Origin: an uncultured Pseudomonadota bacterium
GTDB lineage: Bacteria > Pseudomonadota > Gammaproteobacteria > Burkholderiales > SG8-39
DNA length: 64,000 nucleotides
Assembly: GCA_903829815.1 (NCBI GenBank)
Contig: CAIKRR010000076.1
Span: 48,349 to 112,348, forward strand
Reading direction: 5' to 3'
A program made the position numbers and the translations under genes. Under the pieces are notes generated by a model, which had not been told where the DNA came from, made no database searches, and saw nothing but the letters and a program-made list of their open reading frames with translations. Positions 1 to 9,974 of this stretch are shown here, in pieces. The first letter of the stretch is position 1. Each line of letters opens with the position of its first letter.

Positions 1-479
1 ATCAGCAGGCGAACAAGCTCGACCTCGCCCGACTCGGCCGCATAGTAGAGCGGCGTATAACCCCTTGCATCAGGATGATCGGGGGGCGCCCCTGCGGCGA
101 GCAGCACGCGGGCAACCTCGGTCAATCCACGCTCGGCAGCCCGATGCAGCAAGGCGCGTCCTTCAGCATCGAGCGCCACCGGGTCGGCACCCGCCGCCAG
201 TGCGCTGCGCAGGTGTCCCGGGTCGTCGAAGAGCGATTCGTCGGCTGCAGCAGCGGGCGTTGCGCCAACGCCTGTTGCCATACCCGCCGTTGCCTGGCCC
301 GTGCCCGGCAGCCCAGGCGCCTTGCCAGCCTGCGCATGCGCCTGCAGCGGCCCCAAAAGCACGGTGGCGAGCGCGATGGCAGCGAGCCCGCGAGCGAACC
401 GCAGCAATCGTGGCAATCGGCCGCAGGCATGCGAAGAACGCACACGGAGACCATCAAGAAAGGGCAGGTCAAATGGCAT
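1..479 (-). CDS. Secreted ankyrin-repeat protein (3' end missing at window edge)
   Basis: Translating the minus strand from ATG at 479 gives an open frame of 159 codons running off the left edge. It opens with a charged N-terminus and a hydrophobic stretch (FARGLAAIALATVLLGPLQ) ending at an AHAQA cleavage-like site, so export to the periplasm is likely. After an Ala/Gly-rich linker come ankyrin repeats: one around residues 105-135 (ALLHRAAERGLTEVARVLLA) and a second starting GYTPLYYAAESGEVELVRLL. Ankyrin repeats are protein-binding scaffolds; the partner cannot be read from the sequence. The gene is divergent from the porin at 517 with a gap of under 100 bases. No strong Shine-Dalgarno sequence is seen, so the start is moderately certain. 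Confidence 0.75.
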   Translation of the reverse strand, partial: MPFDLPFLDGLRVRSSHACGRLPRLLRFARGLAAIALATVLLGPLQAHAQAGKAPGLPGTGQATAGMATGVGATPAAAADESLFDDPGHLRSALAAGADPVALDAEGRALLHRAAERGLTEVARVLLAAGAPPDHPDARGYTPLYYAAESGEVELVRLL

Positions 480-561
480 GCGGTAGATATTACACAGACA
501 GGCTGGCACCATCGCGATGAGGAAGCCGTTTCCAGAGCGCAGTTTTCAAAGAGAATGCCCG

Positions 562-1983
562 ATGATCAGAGATGCCTGCACGCTGTCCCGAACAGTTCTC
601 TGCAGCTCACGGCTCCCCCGGAAACCCGGTCTGCTCCGGATGGGCGTGACAGCACTCTGCCTGCTCGGACTGATGGCCAGCACCCTGCCGGCCCGTGCGG
701 CCGATGGCATCCCAGCCGCACCGAGCGACGCCAGCAGCGTCGACAACACGCAGGTGCAGATGCAGAGCACCTATGTGTTCCAGCGCAAGCCCGGCTTTGC
801 CAGCGCCTACAGCGCCACGAACAGCCTGCGCGCTGACGCGGAGCGCAGTTACACCAGTACCACGACCGGTTACTTCGGACTGCGCCCCTGGCAAGGTGGC
901 GAGGTCTACGCCAACGTCGAGGTCACGCAAGGCCTGCCGGCCTCGGGGCTGGTGGGCCTCGGCGGGTTCAGCAATGGCGAAGCCACCCGAGCCTCCAGTT
1001 CGAGCCCGAAGATCTACCGCCAGAGGCTCTTCCTGCGCCAGACGGTCGGGATGGGCAATGGCAGTGAAAGCCTTGCCCGTGAGGCCAACCAGATGGCCTC
1101 CATCGTCGATCACGACCGCCTGGTCTTTACCGCTGGCAACTTCTCGCTGCTCGACATCCTTGACGACAATGCCTATGCCAAGGACCCACGCCTGCAGTTC
1201 CTGAACTGGTCGAACATGACCTACGCCGCGTATGACTACGCCGCTGATGCGCGCGGTTTTGGCTGGGGTGCCGCCGCCGAATGGTACTCGGGCGACTGGG
1301 TCATCCGCTTTGCCCGCATGACCGCACCGCGCGACCCGAATGCTCTGGCCATCGATTACGCCATCACCCGTCATTACGGCGATCAGATCGAGATCGATCA
1401 CGGCCACAGCCTGGGCGAACTGCCCGGGCGAGTACGGCTGCTTGCCTACCGCAACCGGGCGCGGCTTGCGACCTTCAAGGATGCCCTTGCCGCTGGCAGC
1501 GCGAACCCTGATGCGCAACCGGCCTTGCTCGGTGCACGGACCGGCGACCACATCAAGACCGGCATCGGCGTGAACCTCGAACAGGCACTGTCGGAATCGA
1601 CCGGCGTCTTCGTCCGTGCCATGACCAGTGACGGTCGCACCGAGACCATGGCCTTCACCGAAGCCGATCGCTCGATTGCCGCCGGCGTTTCCATCCGCGG
1701 CACCCACTGGCATCGTGCACAGGACACGATAGGGCTGGCGCTGATGCAGAACCGGCTATCGGCAGATCGTCGCGACTATCTCGCGGCGGGCAACCTGTCG
1801 TTCTTCATCGGCGATGGCGGGCTGCGCTACCGGCCGGAGTCGATCCTCGAGACGTACTACAGCCTTGCCCTGAACCGCCACCTGACACTCTCGATCGATT
1901 ACCAGCACATCGCCAATCCTGCCTACAACGCCGATCGCGGGCCGGTACATTTTCTTGGCGTACGAGGCCATCTGGAGTTCTAG
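562..1983 (+). CDS. Outer-membrane porin, OprB/carbohydrate-porin-like
   Basis: A 473-residue exported protein. A hydrophobic segment (MGVTALCLLGLMASTLPARA) ends in an ARA-A signal-peptidase-like site. The mature part is rich in alternating polar/aromatic strands (for example TTGYFGLRPWQGGEVYANVE, RGFGWGAAAEWYSGDWVIRF) and ends in a terminal Phe (GHLEF), the hallmark of outer-membrane beta-barrels. The pattern of an early GLRPW-GGEVYANVE block, then RQRLFLRQ, then DDNAYAKDPR resembles carbohydrate-selective porins. The frame is open back to 517. I prefer ATG 562 because AAGAGA lies about 9 bases upstream, though ATG 640 would give a more compact signal peptide. It heads a plus-strand uptake block with a Bug protein and a TRAP transporter, so it probably passes the same organic acid through the outer membrane. 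Confidence 0.75.
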   Translation: MIRDACTLSRTVLCSSRLPRKPGLLRMGVTALCLLGLMASTLPARAADGIPAAPSDASSVDNTQVQMQSTYVFQRKPGFASAYSATNSLRADAERSYTSTTTGYFGLRPWQGGEVYANVEVTQGLPASGLVGLGGFSNGEATRASSSSPKIYRQRLFLRQTVGMGNGSESLAREANQMASIVDHDRLVFTAGNFSLLDILDDNAYAKDPRLQFLNWSNMTYAAYDYAADARGFGWGAAAEWYSGDWVIRFARMTAPRDPNALAIDYAITRHYGDQIEIDHGHSLGELPGRVRLLAYRNRARLATFKDALAAGSANPDAQPALLGARTGDHIKTGIGVNLEQALSESTGVFVRAMTSDGRTETMAFTEADRSIAAGVSIRGTHWHRAQDTIGLALMQNRLSADRRDYLAAGNLSFFIGDGGLRYRPESILETYYSLALNRHLTLSIDYQHIANPAYNADRGPVHFLGVRGHLEF

Positions 1984-2047
1984 CAACGGGCCGCAGCCGA
2001 ATCTGCTAGCCTGAACGGTAATCGTCAGGACAGCATGGAGGAGACAC

Positions 2048-3055
2048 ATGGCCGCTCGACGCCGCCCCTGGACCGCGCGAGGCGCATGCGCAACGAGCTT
2101 GTGCCTCGTGCTTGCAGCACTGACCGGCAGCCCGGTCGGGGCTGCCCCTGCCGACACCTTCCCGTCGCGATCGATCCGGCTGGTCGTGCCCTTCCCGCCA
2201 GCCGGTGCCACCGACATCCTGGCACGAGCCGTTGCCAACGATCTGCAGAAAACCTGGGGCCAGAGCGTGGTGGTCGAGAACCGACCCGGCGCCGGCGGCA
2301 ATCTGGGCGCCGACCAGGTGGCCAAGGCAAACCCCGACGGTCACACGCTGGTGATGGGCACCGTGGGCACCCACGGCATCAACGTGTCGCTCTACGCGCG
2401 CATGCCCTACGATGCGGTACGTGACTTTGCACCGGTCACCCTGGTTGCATCCGTGCCCAATCTGCTGGTGGTGCATCCCTCGGTGCCTGCCACGAGCGTC
2501 CGAGAACTGATCGAACTGGCGCGCGCCCAACCAGGAGCGCTCAATTATGCCTCGAGCGGCAACGGCACCTCGATTCACCTGTCGGGCGAACTCTTCAAGT
2601 CGATGGCCAACGTGCAGATCACGCATGTGCCCTTCAATGGCAGCGGACCAGCCATCAGCGCCCTCATCTCTGGCCAGGTACAGGCCATGTTCGACAACAT
2701 GCCCTCGGCCCTGCCACAGGCCAAGTCGGGGCGAGTGCGGCCACTGGCCGTCACCAGTGCGCATCGGTCGCCGGCATTGCCCGACATACCCACTATTGCC
2801 GAGGCGGGTCTGCCCGGCTACGAGGCCAGTTCCTGGTTCGGCATCCTCGCACCGGCAGGCACGCCACGCGACATTGTGGCAAAGCTCAATGCCGGCATCG
2901 TGCGCGGCTTGCAGTCGCCCGAAACCCGCGATCGACTCTCGGGCCAGGGAGCAGAACCGGTCGGCGACTCGCCCGAGCACTTTGCCGATTTCATCCGCAG
3001 CGAAATCGCCAAGTGGGCACTGGTAGTGAAGGCGGCCGGCGCCCGGGTAGACTGA
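2048..3055 (+). CDS. Bug-family (TctC-like) periplasmic solute-binding protein
   Basis: A 335-residue exported protein with a signal peptide of about 33 residues. It shows the Bug/TctC signature FPSRSIRLVVPFPPAGATDI followed by VVVENRPGAGGNLGA, the loops that bind a dicarboxylate or similar carboxylated ligand in this family. Further family motifs are RMPYDAVRDFAPVTL, LNYASSGNGTS and a late LPDIPTIAEAGLPGYEASSW. Length is typical. GGAGGAGA lies a few bases before ATG 2048, so the start is firm. No TctA/TctB membrane components occur in the window, so this is an orphan binding protein. Its position between the porin and the TRAP genes suggests a shared or sensory role for the same substrate. 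Confidence 0.9.
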   Translation: MAARRRPWTARGACATSLCLVLAALTGSPVGAAPADTFPSRSIRLVVPFPPAGATDILARAVANDLQKTWGQSVVVENRPGAGGNLGADQVAKANPDGHTLVMGTVGTHGINVSLYARMPYDAVRDFAPVTLVASVPNLLVVHPSVPATSVRELIELARAQPGALNYASSGNGTSIHLSGELFKSMANVQITHVPFNGSGPAISALISGQVQAMFDNMPSALPQAKSGRVRPLAVTSAHRSPALPDIPTIAEAGLPGYEASSWFGILAPAGTPRDIVAKLNAGIVRGLQSPETRDRLSGQGAEPVGDSPEHFADFIRSEIAKWALVVKAAGARVD

Positions 3056-3075
3056 GCGCAGCCCGGCGCTGGTAG

Positions 3076-4146
<1,071 letters not shown>

Positions 4147-4158
4147 CCTTGGAAGCAC

Positions 4159-4713
4159 ATGGAACATCGGCAGGAACCTGGGGCAATCGAGCAATTCGAG
4201 ACGCATTACGGGCGGGTACTCGATGGGCTCGCCCTTCTCGGGTGCCTGCTGCTCTTCCTCATGATGATCACCATCTGCCTGGACGTGCTGCTGCGCAATG
4301 TCGAACTGATCCCCGGCCTTCACGGGGTACCGGCCAGTAATGATCTGACCGAGTACGCGCTCTACCTCATGACCCTGTGTGTGGCCCCCTGGCTGCTGCG
4401 CCAGGGCAAACACATCCGGGTCGACATCGTCCTGCGTGCCATACCGAAGACGCTCGCCTGGCGCTGCGAACTGGTGGCCGATGTACTGGCGCTCCTGTGC
4501 TGCCTCATCATGGCCTGGTTCAGCTGGCAGGCCACGGCCGCCAGCATTCAGGCCGGAGCGCTCACCATCAAGACCCTTGTGACCCCGGAATGGTGGTCGC
4601 TGATTCCCCTGCCGACGGCTTTCGTGCTGCTGGCGATCGAAGTCGTTTTCCGGATTCACCGTCTTGCCACAGGCCCGCGCGGACCGCGTGATGATGCCGT
4701 GTCGAGTGCCTAG
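4159..4713 (+). CDS. dctQ: TRAP transporter small permease subunit (DctQ)
   Basis: A 184-residue integral membrane protein with four predicted helices: LALLGCLLLFLMMITICLDV, LYLMTLCVAPWLLRQGKHI with its charged end, ALLCCLIMAWFSWQ and PLPTAFVLLAIEVVF. The PWLLRQGKHIRVDIV segment is a recognisable DctQ motif. Start ATG 4159 has GGAAG just upstream and lies 12 bases after the dctP stop. DctQ pairs with the large subunit DctM in the inner membrane. Confidence 0.88.
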   Translation: MEHRQEPGAIEQFETHYGRVLDGLALLGCLLLFLMMITICLDVLLRNVELIPGLHGVPASNDLTEYALYLMTLCVAPWLLRQGKHIRVDIVLRAIPKTLAWRCELVADVLALLCCLIMAWFSWQATAASIQAGALTIKTLVTPEWWSLIPLPTAFVLLAIEVVFRIHRLATGPRGPRDDAVSSA

Positions 4714-4730
4714 ATGACGAGGTTGCCTGC

Positions 4731-6047
4731 ATGATGAGCTGGCAGGCTGCGGCCTGGTTGTTGCTGGGTGGATCGACCGTGCTGCTCTTTCTCGGGCTCC
4801 CGGTGGCATTCTCTTTTCTGGTCATCAATATCGTCGGGGGCTGGCTCTTCCTGGGCGGCGAAGCGGGGCTTGCGCAGCTCGCGCGCAACTGCGTGGTATC
4901 GGTCACCAGCTTCTCGCTCACGCCGATTCCGCTCTTCATCCTGATGGGCGAAGTGCTTTTCCACACAGGTCTTGCGGTGAAGGTGATTGACGGCATCGAG
5001 CGACTCATCCGTCAGGTGCCCGGGCGGCTCGCGGTTGTGGCGGTGGTTGCCGGCACCGTCTTCTCGGCGATCAGCGGCTCCACCATCGCCACCACGGCCA
5101 TGCTGGGCAGCCTGATGGTGCCGGTGATGCTTGCCCGCGGCTATCACCCGACGATGGCCACCGGCCCGATCATGGCCATCGGTGCCGTTGACATGCTCAT
5201 CCCCCCCTCCGCCCTCACGGTGCTGCTGGGCAGTCTGTCGGGCATCTCGATCTCCAAGCTCCTCATCGGTGGCATCGTGCCCGGACTCATCCTCTCGGTG
5301 CTCTTCATCGGCTACATCATCACGCGGGTAAAGATGTCGCCCGAACTGGCACCCAACAGCGCGTTCGAGGAGTACGAAGGCTGGGAGAAACTGCGCCCCC
5401 TGTTCCAGTACGTGCTGCCCCTCGTGTCGATCTTCGTGATCGTGGTGGGCGCGATGATCGCCGGCTGGGCAACGCCGACCGAATCGGCTGCGATCGGGGC
5501 CTTTGCAACGGTGCTGCTCGCCATGCTCTACCGGGCGCTCTCCCTCGAGAAACTCATCGCCTCACTCAAGGGTACGGTCTCGGTGTCGGGGATGATCCTC
5601 TTCATCATCGTGGGCGCCACCACCTTCGCGCAGATCCTGTCGTTCTCCGGGGCCAGCAGCGGACTGGTGCAACTCATCACCGGCCAGGGGCTGTCGGCGC
5701 AGGTGATCATCATGGGGATGATGTTGCTCCTCATCTTCCTTGGCATCTTCGTCGATCAGGTGAGCATGATGCTGATCACGCTGCCGATCTTCATGCCCAT
5801 CGTGCAATCGCTCGGCGTCGATCCCATCTGGTTCGGCGTGATGTTCCTCATCTGCATGCAACTGGGGCTACTGCTGCCCCCGCACGGCATGCTGCTGATG
5901 ACCATGAAGGGGGTTGCGCCGCCTCAGGTGACGATGCTGCACATCTTCAAGGCTGTGACGCCCTATGTGGTGATCAGCATTATCATGCTTGCAGCCGTGT
6001 TCCTGTGGCCACCCGTGGCCACCTGGCTACCCGGCTGGCTCGGCTGA
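4731..6047 (+). CDS. dctM: TRAP transporter large permease subunit (DctM)
   Basis: A 438-residue, very hydrophobic protein with about a dozen membrane segments, the usual length for DctM, which forms the transport channel. Family features include PLFILMGEVLFHTGL, AVVAGTVFSAISGSTIATTA with MLGSLMVPVM after it, GAVDMLIPPSALTVLLG and the C-terminal PPHGMLLMTMKGVAPPQVTM. It starts 17 bases after dctQ (two adjacent ATG codons; the first is used here) and ends before a pair of GC-rich hairpins at 6056-6106 that may separate transport from enzyme genes. Confidence 0.92.
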   Translation: MMSWQAAAWLLLGGSTVLLFLGLPVAFSFLVINIVGGWLFLGGEAGLAQLARNCVVSVTSFSLTPIPLFILMGEVLFHTGLAVKVIDGIERLIRQVPGRLAVVAVVAGTVFSAISGSTIATTAMLGSLMVPVMLARGYHPTMATGPIMAIGAVDMLIPPSALTVLLGSLSGISISKLLIGGIVPGLILSVLFIGYIITRVKMSPELAPNSAFEEYEGWEKLRPLFQYVLPLVSIFVIVVGAMIAGWATPTESAAIGAFATVLLAMLYRALSLEKLIASLKGTVSVSGMILFIIVGATTFAQILSFSGASSGLVQLITGQGLSAQVIIMGMMLLLIFLGIFVDQVSMMLITLPIFMPIVQSLGVDPIWFGVMFLICMQLGLLLPPHGMLLMTMKGVAPPQVTMLHIFKAVTPYVVISIIMLAAVFLWPPVATWLPGWLG

Positions 6048-6055
6048 AAGATCCC

Positions 6056-6106
6056 GCCCCGCACCAGCGCGGGGCCCGCGGCAGGCTGCCGGCCCACCGG
6101 GCCTGC
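6056..6106 (+). promoter_or_regulatory. Two tandem GC-rich hairpins between dctM and the first iorA
   Basis: GCCCCGC (6056-6062) pairs with GCGGGGC (6069-6075) around a six-base loop. GCAGGC (6081-6086) pairs with GCCTGC (6101-6106), with an inner CCGG/CCGG helix. There is no T-tract after either stem, so a simple intrinsic terminator is unlikely. An mRNA-stability or partial attenuation element separating transporter from enzyme expression is plausible. Confidence 0.45.
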
Positions 6107-6125
6107 CCACTGATGAAGGCTTGCC

Positions 6126-8270
6126 ATGGAACGCTCGTTCAAGGAAGAGATCAAATCGCTGCGCCTGGGTGAGGGCGACGAATTCGTCGGCGAGGGCATC
6201 CTGGCCGTCACCAAGGCCCTGCTGCAATCGGGCGTCTCCTATGTAGGCGGTTATCAAGGTGCGCCCATCTCGCACCTCATCGACGTGCTGACCGAGGCCG
6301 AGGACCTGCTCGGCGAGCTTGGCGTGCATCTGGAGACCAATGCCTCTGAGGCAGCGGCGGCGGCCATGCTCGGCGCCTCGATCAACTACCCGATCCGGGG
6401 GGCGGTGGCCTGGAAGTCAACGGTCGGTACCAATGTCGCCTCCGACGCCCTGGCCAATCTGGCCTCGGCTGGCGTACTCGGCGGCGCACTGATCGTGATT
6501 GGTGAAGACTACGGCGAGGGCGCCTCGATCATGCAGGAGCGCAGCCATGCGTTTGCGATGAAGTCGCAGATCTGGCTGCTCGACCCGCGCCCCGACCTGC
6601 CCACCATCGTGCGCATGGTCGAACACGGCTTCGAACTGTCCGAAGCATCGAACAGTCCGGTGATGCTCGAATTGCGCATCCGTGCCTGCCATGTGCACGG
6701 CAGCTTTCGCACCCGCGACAATCGTGCGCCGGTGGTTTCGACCACCGATCCAATGCAATCGCCCGAGTTCGACTATGGCCGCATCGTGCTGCCACCTTCG
6801 ACCTACACCCAGGAAAAGCACAAGATCGATGTGCGCTGGCCAGCGGCCGTAGCCTACGTGCGCGAGCACCAGCTGAACGAAGTGTTCAAAGGTGACATCG
6901 AGGGCCTGGGCATCATCTGCCAGGGCGGCATGTACAACGCCACCGTGCGTGCGCTGCACCAGCTCGGGCTTGCCGATGCCTTTGGCGCTTCGCGTATACC
7001 GATCCTGTGCCTGAACGTCACCTACCCACTCGTACCCGAGGAAGTCACCGGCTTTTGCAGCGGGCGCGCCCACGTGCTCGTGGTTGAAGAAGGACAACCG
7101 GCCTTCATCGAAGACGCGGTACTGGCAGCCCTGCGCCGCGGTGATGTCAACGGTGCCGTGGTGCACGGCAAGGATGTGCTGCCGCTGGCCGGGGAATACA
7201 CCGGTGAGACCGTCGTGGCGGGTATGCGACGCTTTCTCGAGATGACCCTCGACGACCTGCCGGCGGGCAGTATCCGGGTCGAGACAGCAGCGGTCACTGC
7301 ACGCCACGATGCGCTCGGGGCCGCCAAGCGCCAGGCCATGACGCTCCTCGGCGGTCCGGTGGCGCCACGCCCCCCGGGCTTTTGCGTCGGCTGCCCGGAG
7401 CGTCCGGTGTTCTCGGCGATGAAACTCATCGAGCGCGACGGCGGGCCCTTCCACATCTCGGCCGACATCGGCTGCCATCTGTTCTCGACCCTGCCGCCCT
7501 TCAACATCGGCAACACGGTGCTGGGCTATGGCCTGGGCCTCGCCTCGAACGCAGCGGTCGATCCGCTCTTCAACCGTCGCACCGTCACGGTGATGGGAGA
7601 CGGCGGCTTCTGGCACAACGGACTCACCTCGGGCATCACCAACGCGGTGTTCAATCGCGATGACGGCATCCTGGTGATCATGAACAACGGCTACACCTCG
7701 GCCACCGGCACCCAGCACATCCCGTCCTCGCCCCATCAGGCCGACACCAAGATGACCGGCATGTCGATCCGCAAGGCGCTCGAGGGCATCGGCGTGAAGT
7801 GGGTGAAGACCGTCACCACCTACAAGGTAAGCCAGATGAAGGACACCTTGGCCGAGGCGATGAACTCGAGCTATGCCGGTCTCAAGGTGATCATTGCCGA
7901 GAGCGAATGCCAGCTGGAGAAACAACGTCGCATCAAGCCGGTGATCGCCAATCTGCTCAAATCGGGCAAGCGTGTCATCCGAACACGGTTTGGCGTCGAC
8001 GAAGATGTCTGTTCGGGTGATCACTCATGCATCCGGCTATCCGGATGCCCGTCACTGACCGTTCGCGACTCGAGCGACCCGTTGAAGGTTGACCCGGTTG
8101 CGCATGTGAACAACGGCTGCGTCGGCTGCAGCCTGTGTGGTGAAGTGGCGCATGCTGCGGTGCTATGCCCTTCGTTCTTCCGTGCCGAAGTCGTCCAGAA
8201 CCCGGGCTGGTGGGACTCCTTCCGCTGGCTGATCAGTCGCGCCTTCATCAGCGTCCTGCAACGGGCCTGA
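6126..8270 (+). CDS. iorA: Indolepyruvate-type 2-oxoacid:ferredoxin oxidoreductase, alpha subunit, copy 1
   Basis: A 714-residue protein with the IorA layout. The N-terminal pyruvate-oxidoreductase-like domain begins GEGILAVTKALLQSGVSYVG and carries a conserved Glu in NASEAAAAAML. The central TPP-binding domain has CVGCPERPVF and MGDGGFWHNGLTSG, then NNGYTSATG (about residues 415-525). The C-terminal ferredoxin-like region (about 628-681) has CSGDHSCIRLSGCP and CVGCSLCGE with AVLCP. Such enzymes decarboxylate aryl-2-oxoacids (indolepyruvate, phenylpyruvate) to aryl-acetyl-CoA and reduce ferredoxin. The first Fe-S motif has only three cysteines spaced C-x5-C-x5-CP, unlike a classical CxxCxxC cluster; the same pattern is in copy 2. 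It starts after AAGG at ATG 6126. Beta subunit and second alpha paralogue follow. Confidence 0.85.
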   Translation: MERSFKEEIKSLRLGEGDEFVGEGILAVTKALLQSGVSYVGGYQGAPISHLIDVLTEAEDLLGELGVHLETNASEAAAAAMLGASINYPIRGAVAWKSTVGTNVASDALANLASAGVLGGALIVIGEDYGEGASIMQERSHAFAMKSQIWLLDPRPDLPTIVRMVEHGFELSEASNSPVMLELRIRACHVHGSFRTRDNRAPVVSTTDPMQSPEFDYGRIVLPPSTYTQEKHKIDVRWPAAVAYVREHQLNEVFKGDIEGLGIICQGGMYNATVRALHQLGLADAFGASRIPILCLNVTYPLVPEEVTGFCSGRAHVLVVEEGQPAFIEDAVLAALRRGDVNGAVVHGKDVLPLAGEYTGETVVAGMRRFLEMTLDDLPAGSIRVETAAVTARHDALGAAKRQAMTLLGGPVAPRPPGFCVGCPERPVFSAMKLIERDGGPFHISADIGCHLFSTLPPFNIGNTVLGYGLGLASNAAVDPLFNRRTVTVMGDGGFWHNGLTSGITNAVFNRDDGILVIMNNGYTSATGTQHIPSSPHQADTKMTGMSIRKALEGIGVKWVKTVTTYKVSQMKDTLAEAMNSSYAGLKVIIAESECQLEKQRRIKPVIANLLKSGKRVIRTRFGVDEDVCSGDHSCIRLSGCPSLTVRDSSDPLKVDPVAHVNNGCVGCSLCGEVAHAAVLCPSFFRAEVVQNPGWWDSFRWLISRAFISVLQRA

Positions 8271-8345
8271 GCGCCTGTCACACGCACACTGGCAAACAAC
8301 CCTTCGCGCATGTCCGATCGCGAAAGGGCTACCGGAGAGTCTTGT

Positions 8346-9917
8346 ATGAGCACACTGCCCGAACGTCCGCTCACCATCCTGATTGCCGCCCTGGGTGGTG
8401 AAGGCGGCGGGGTGATGGCCGACTGGCTGGTGGCGGCGGCCACCGCGCAGCACTTCCCGGTGCAGAGCACCTCGATTCCGGGCGTTGCCCAGCGCACGGG
8501 TGCCACCACCTACTATCTGGAGATCTACCCGGTACCCACCAGCGAACTCGGCGAGCGCCGTCCGGTGCTCGCGCTCACGCCCTCGCCCGGTTATGTCGAC
8601 CTGATGGTGGCCTCTGAACTCATCGAAGCCGGGCGCGCGATGCAGAACGGCTTCGTGAGTCCTGAGCGCACCACGCTCGTGGCCTCGACCCATCGCATCT
8701 ACACCACGCTCGAGAAGATGCACATGGGCGATGGCCGTATCGACCCCGAGCGCATCCTGGGTGCCGCCAGCACGCTCGCGCGCAGGGCGCACCTGTTTGA
8801 CATGGCGGCGCTGGCCCAGCAGGCGGGCACCGTGATCAGCGCCGTGCTCTTCGGCGCAATGGCCGGTGCCGGCGTGCTGCCCATTCCGCGTGCCGCCTGT
8901 GAAGCAGTGATCCGGGCCTCGGGCAAGGGGGTCGAGGCGAGCCTGCGGGGCTTCGACCTGGGCTGGAAGCACGCCACTGGCGAGGCGACCGAGCGGCCAG
9001 CGGCACAGATCAAACGATGGGTGGCAAACCCCTCGGAGCGCGTGCACGCAACGCTGCCGGTTGAAGTACAGCCTTTTGCCGATGAAGGCGCTACCCGCAC
9101 CGCCGACTTCCAGGATGCCGCCTACGCAAGCCTCTACCTGGACCGGGTCGAAGCAGTGGCGAAGATCGATCGTGAACAAGGTGGCGGCGCTGCCGGCTAC
9201 GCCCTCACCCGCGAGACGGCCCGGTTTCTAGCGCTCTGGATGTGCTTCGAGGACGTGATCCGGGTGGCAGACCTCAAGACTCGCCGCAGCCGGGTCGATC
9301 GGGTGCGCGAAGAGGCGATGGCCAAGGCGCATGAACCGGTGCATATCGTCGAATACCTCAAGCCCGGGGTCGATGAGATCGCCTCGATCATGCCGGCCGC
9401 CCTCGGGCGAGCCTTCGAGGGCTGGGCAAAACGTCGCGGGCTGCGATTGCAGAAGGGACTCTACATCCGCTCGACCAGCCTCACCGGCTTTCTGATGCTG
9501 CGCACGCTGGCAGCCCTTCGCCCGCTGCGCCGTGCGAGCCTGCGCTTCGGCATCGAGCAGCAGACCATCGATCGCTGGCTTGCCGCCATTCGCAGTGCAG
9601 CCGCAACCGATCTTGGCCTCGCGCTGGAGATTGCCTTGCTCGGTCGGTTGATCAAGGGCTATGGCGAGACCTATCAGCGCGGGCGCGAAAACTTCCTGCG
9701 TATCATGGCCACGCTGGTCGACGCGGGCGATGGTCGCGAACCGGCCGCACGACGAGCCGCCGTCCGCGCCGCACGCGAAGCGGCGCTCGCTGACCCGGAA
9801 GGACGCAAGCTCGAAGGCAGCCTTGCCGCTGCCGGCATCACGCCGCTGCCCCCGAGGGCCAAGCCCATCCAGTTCCTGCGCAAGCCCCCGGCACGAACGA
9901 GCGGCCGCGCGCACTGA
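8346..9917 (+). CDS. iorB: Indolepyruvate oxidoreductase beta-subunit family protein (gamma-type domain plus long C-terminal extension)
   Basis: A 523-residue protein. The N-terminal ~200 residues are the 2-oxoacid:acceptor oxidoreductase gamma-type domain: LTILIAALGGEGGGVMADWL, QSTSIPGVAQRTGATTYYLE and ALTPSPGYVDLMVASELIEA. Classical IorB stops near 200 residues; here a helical C-terminal extension of about 300 residues follows, as in the large proteobacterial IorB family. The frame is open to 8310, but ATG 8346 has GGAGAG at good spacing and gives the expected N-terminus. It lies between two alpha-subunit genes, so it may form alternative complexes with either. Confidence 0.82.
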   Translation: MSTLPERPLTILIAALGGEGGGVMADWLVAAATAQHFPVQSTSIPGVAQRTGATTYYLEIYPVPTSELGERRPVLALTPSPGYVDLMVASELIEAGRAMQNGFVSPERTTLVASTHRIYTTLEKMHMGDGRIDPERILGAASTLARRAHLFDMAALAQQAGTVISAVLFGAMAGAGVLPIPRAACEAVIRASGKGVEASLRGFDLGWKHATGEATERPAAQIKRWVANPSERVHATLPVEVQPFADEGATRTADFQDAAYASLYLDRVEAVAKIDREQGGGAAGYALTRETARFLALWMCFEDVIRVADLKTRRSRVDRVREEAMAKAHEPVHIVEYLKPGVDEIASIMPAALGRAFEGWAKRRGLRLQKGLYIRSTSLTGFLMLRTLAALRPLRRASLRFGIEQQTIDRWLAAIRSAAATDLGLALEIALLGRLIKGYGETYQRGRENFLRIMATLVDAGDGREPAARRAAVRAAREAALADPEGRKLEGSLAAAGITPLPPRAKPIQFLRKPPARTSGRAH

Positions 9918-9919
9918 AG

Positions 9920-9934
9920 CAGGTCTGCGGCAGA
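9920..9934 (+). promoter_or_regulatory. Small hairpin between iorB and second iorA
   Basis: GGTCTG (9920-9925) and CAGACC (9929-9934) form a perfect six-pair stem with a CGG loop, followed by CGCTTTAA. It sits just after the iorB stop. It is too short and lacks a full T-tract, so it could be a weak attenuator or processing site rather than a terminator. Confidence 0.35.
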
Positions 9935-9974
9935 CCCGCTTTAACGACACGGAGACCGACGAGGAGACTGACTG

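Noticed and set aside
607..1713. Minus-strand open frame of 368 codons opposite the porin
   Set aside because: Shadow of the porin gene; lacks a Shine-Dalgarno sequence and protein motifs.
6417..8024. Long minus-strand open frame of 535 codons opposite iorA copy 1
   Set aside because: The opposite frame has clear IOR motifs; the antisense frame has His/Gly/Asp-rich composition typical of GC-rich codon-position shadows, and no recognisable domain.
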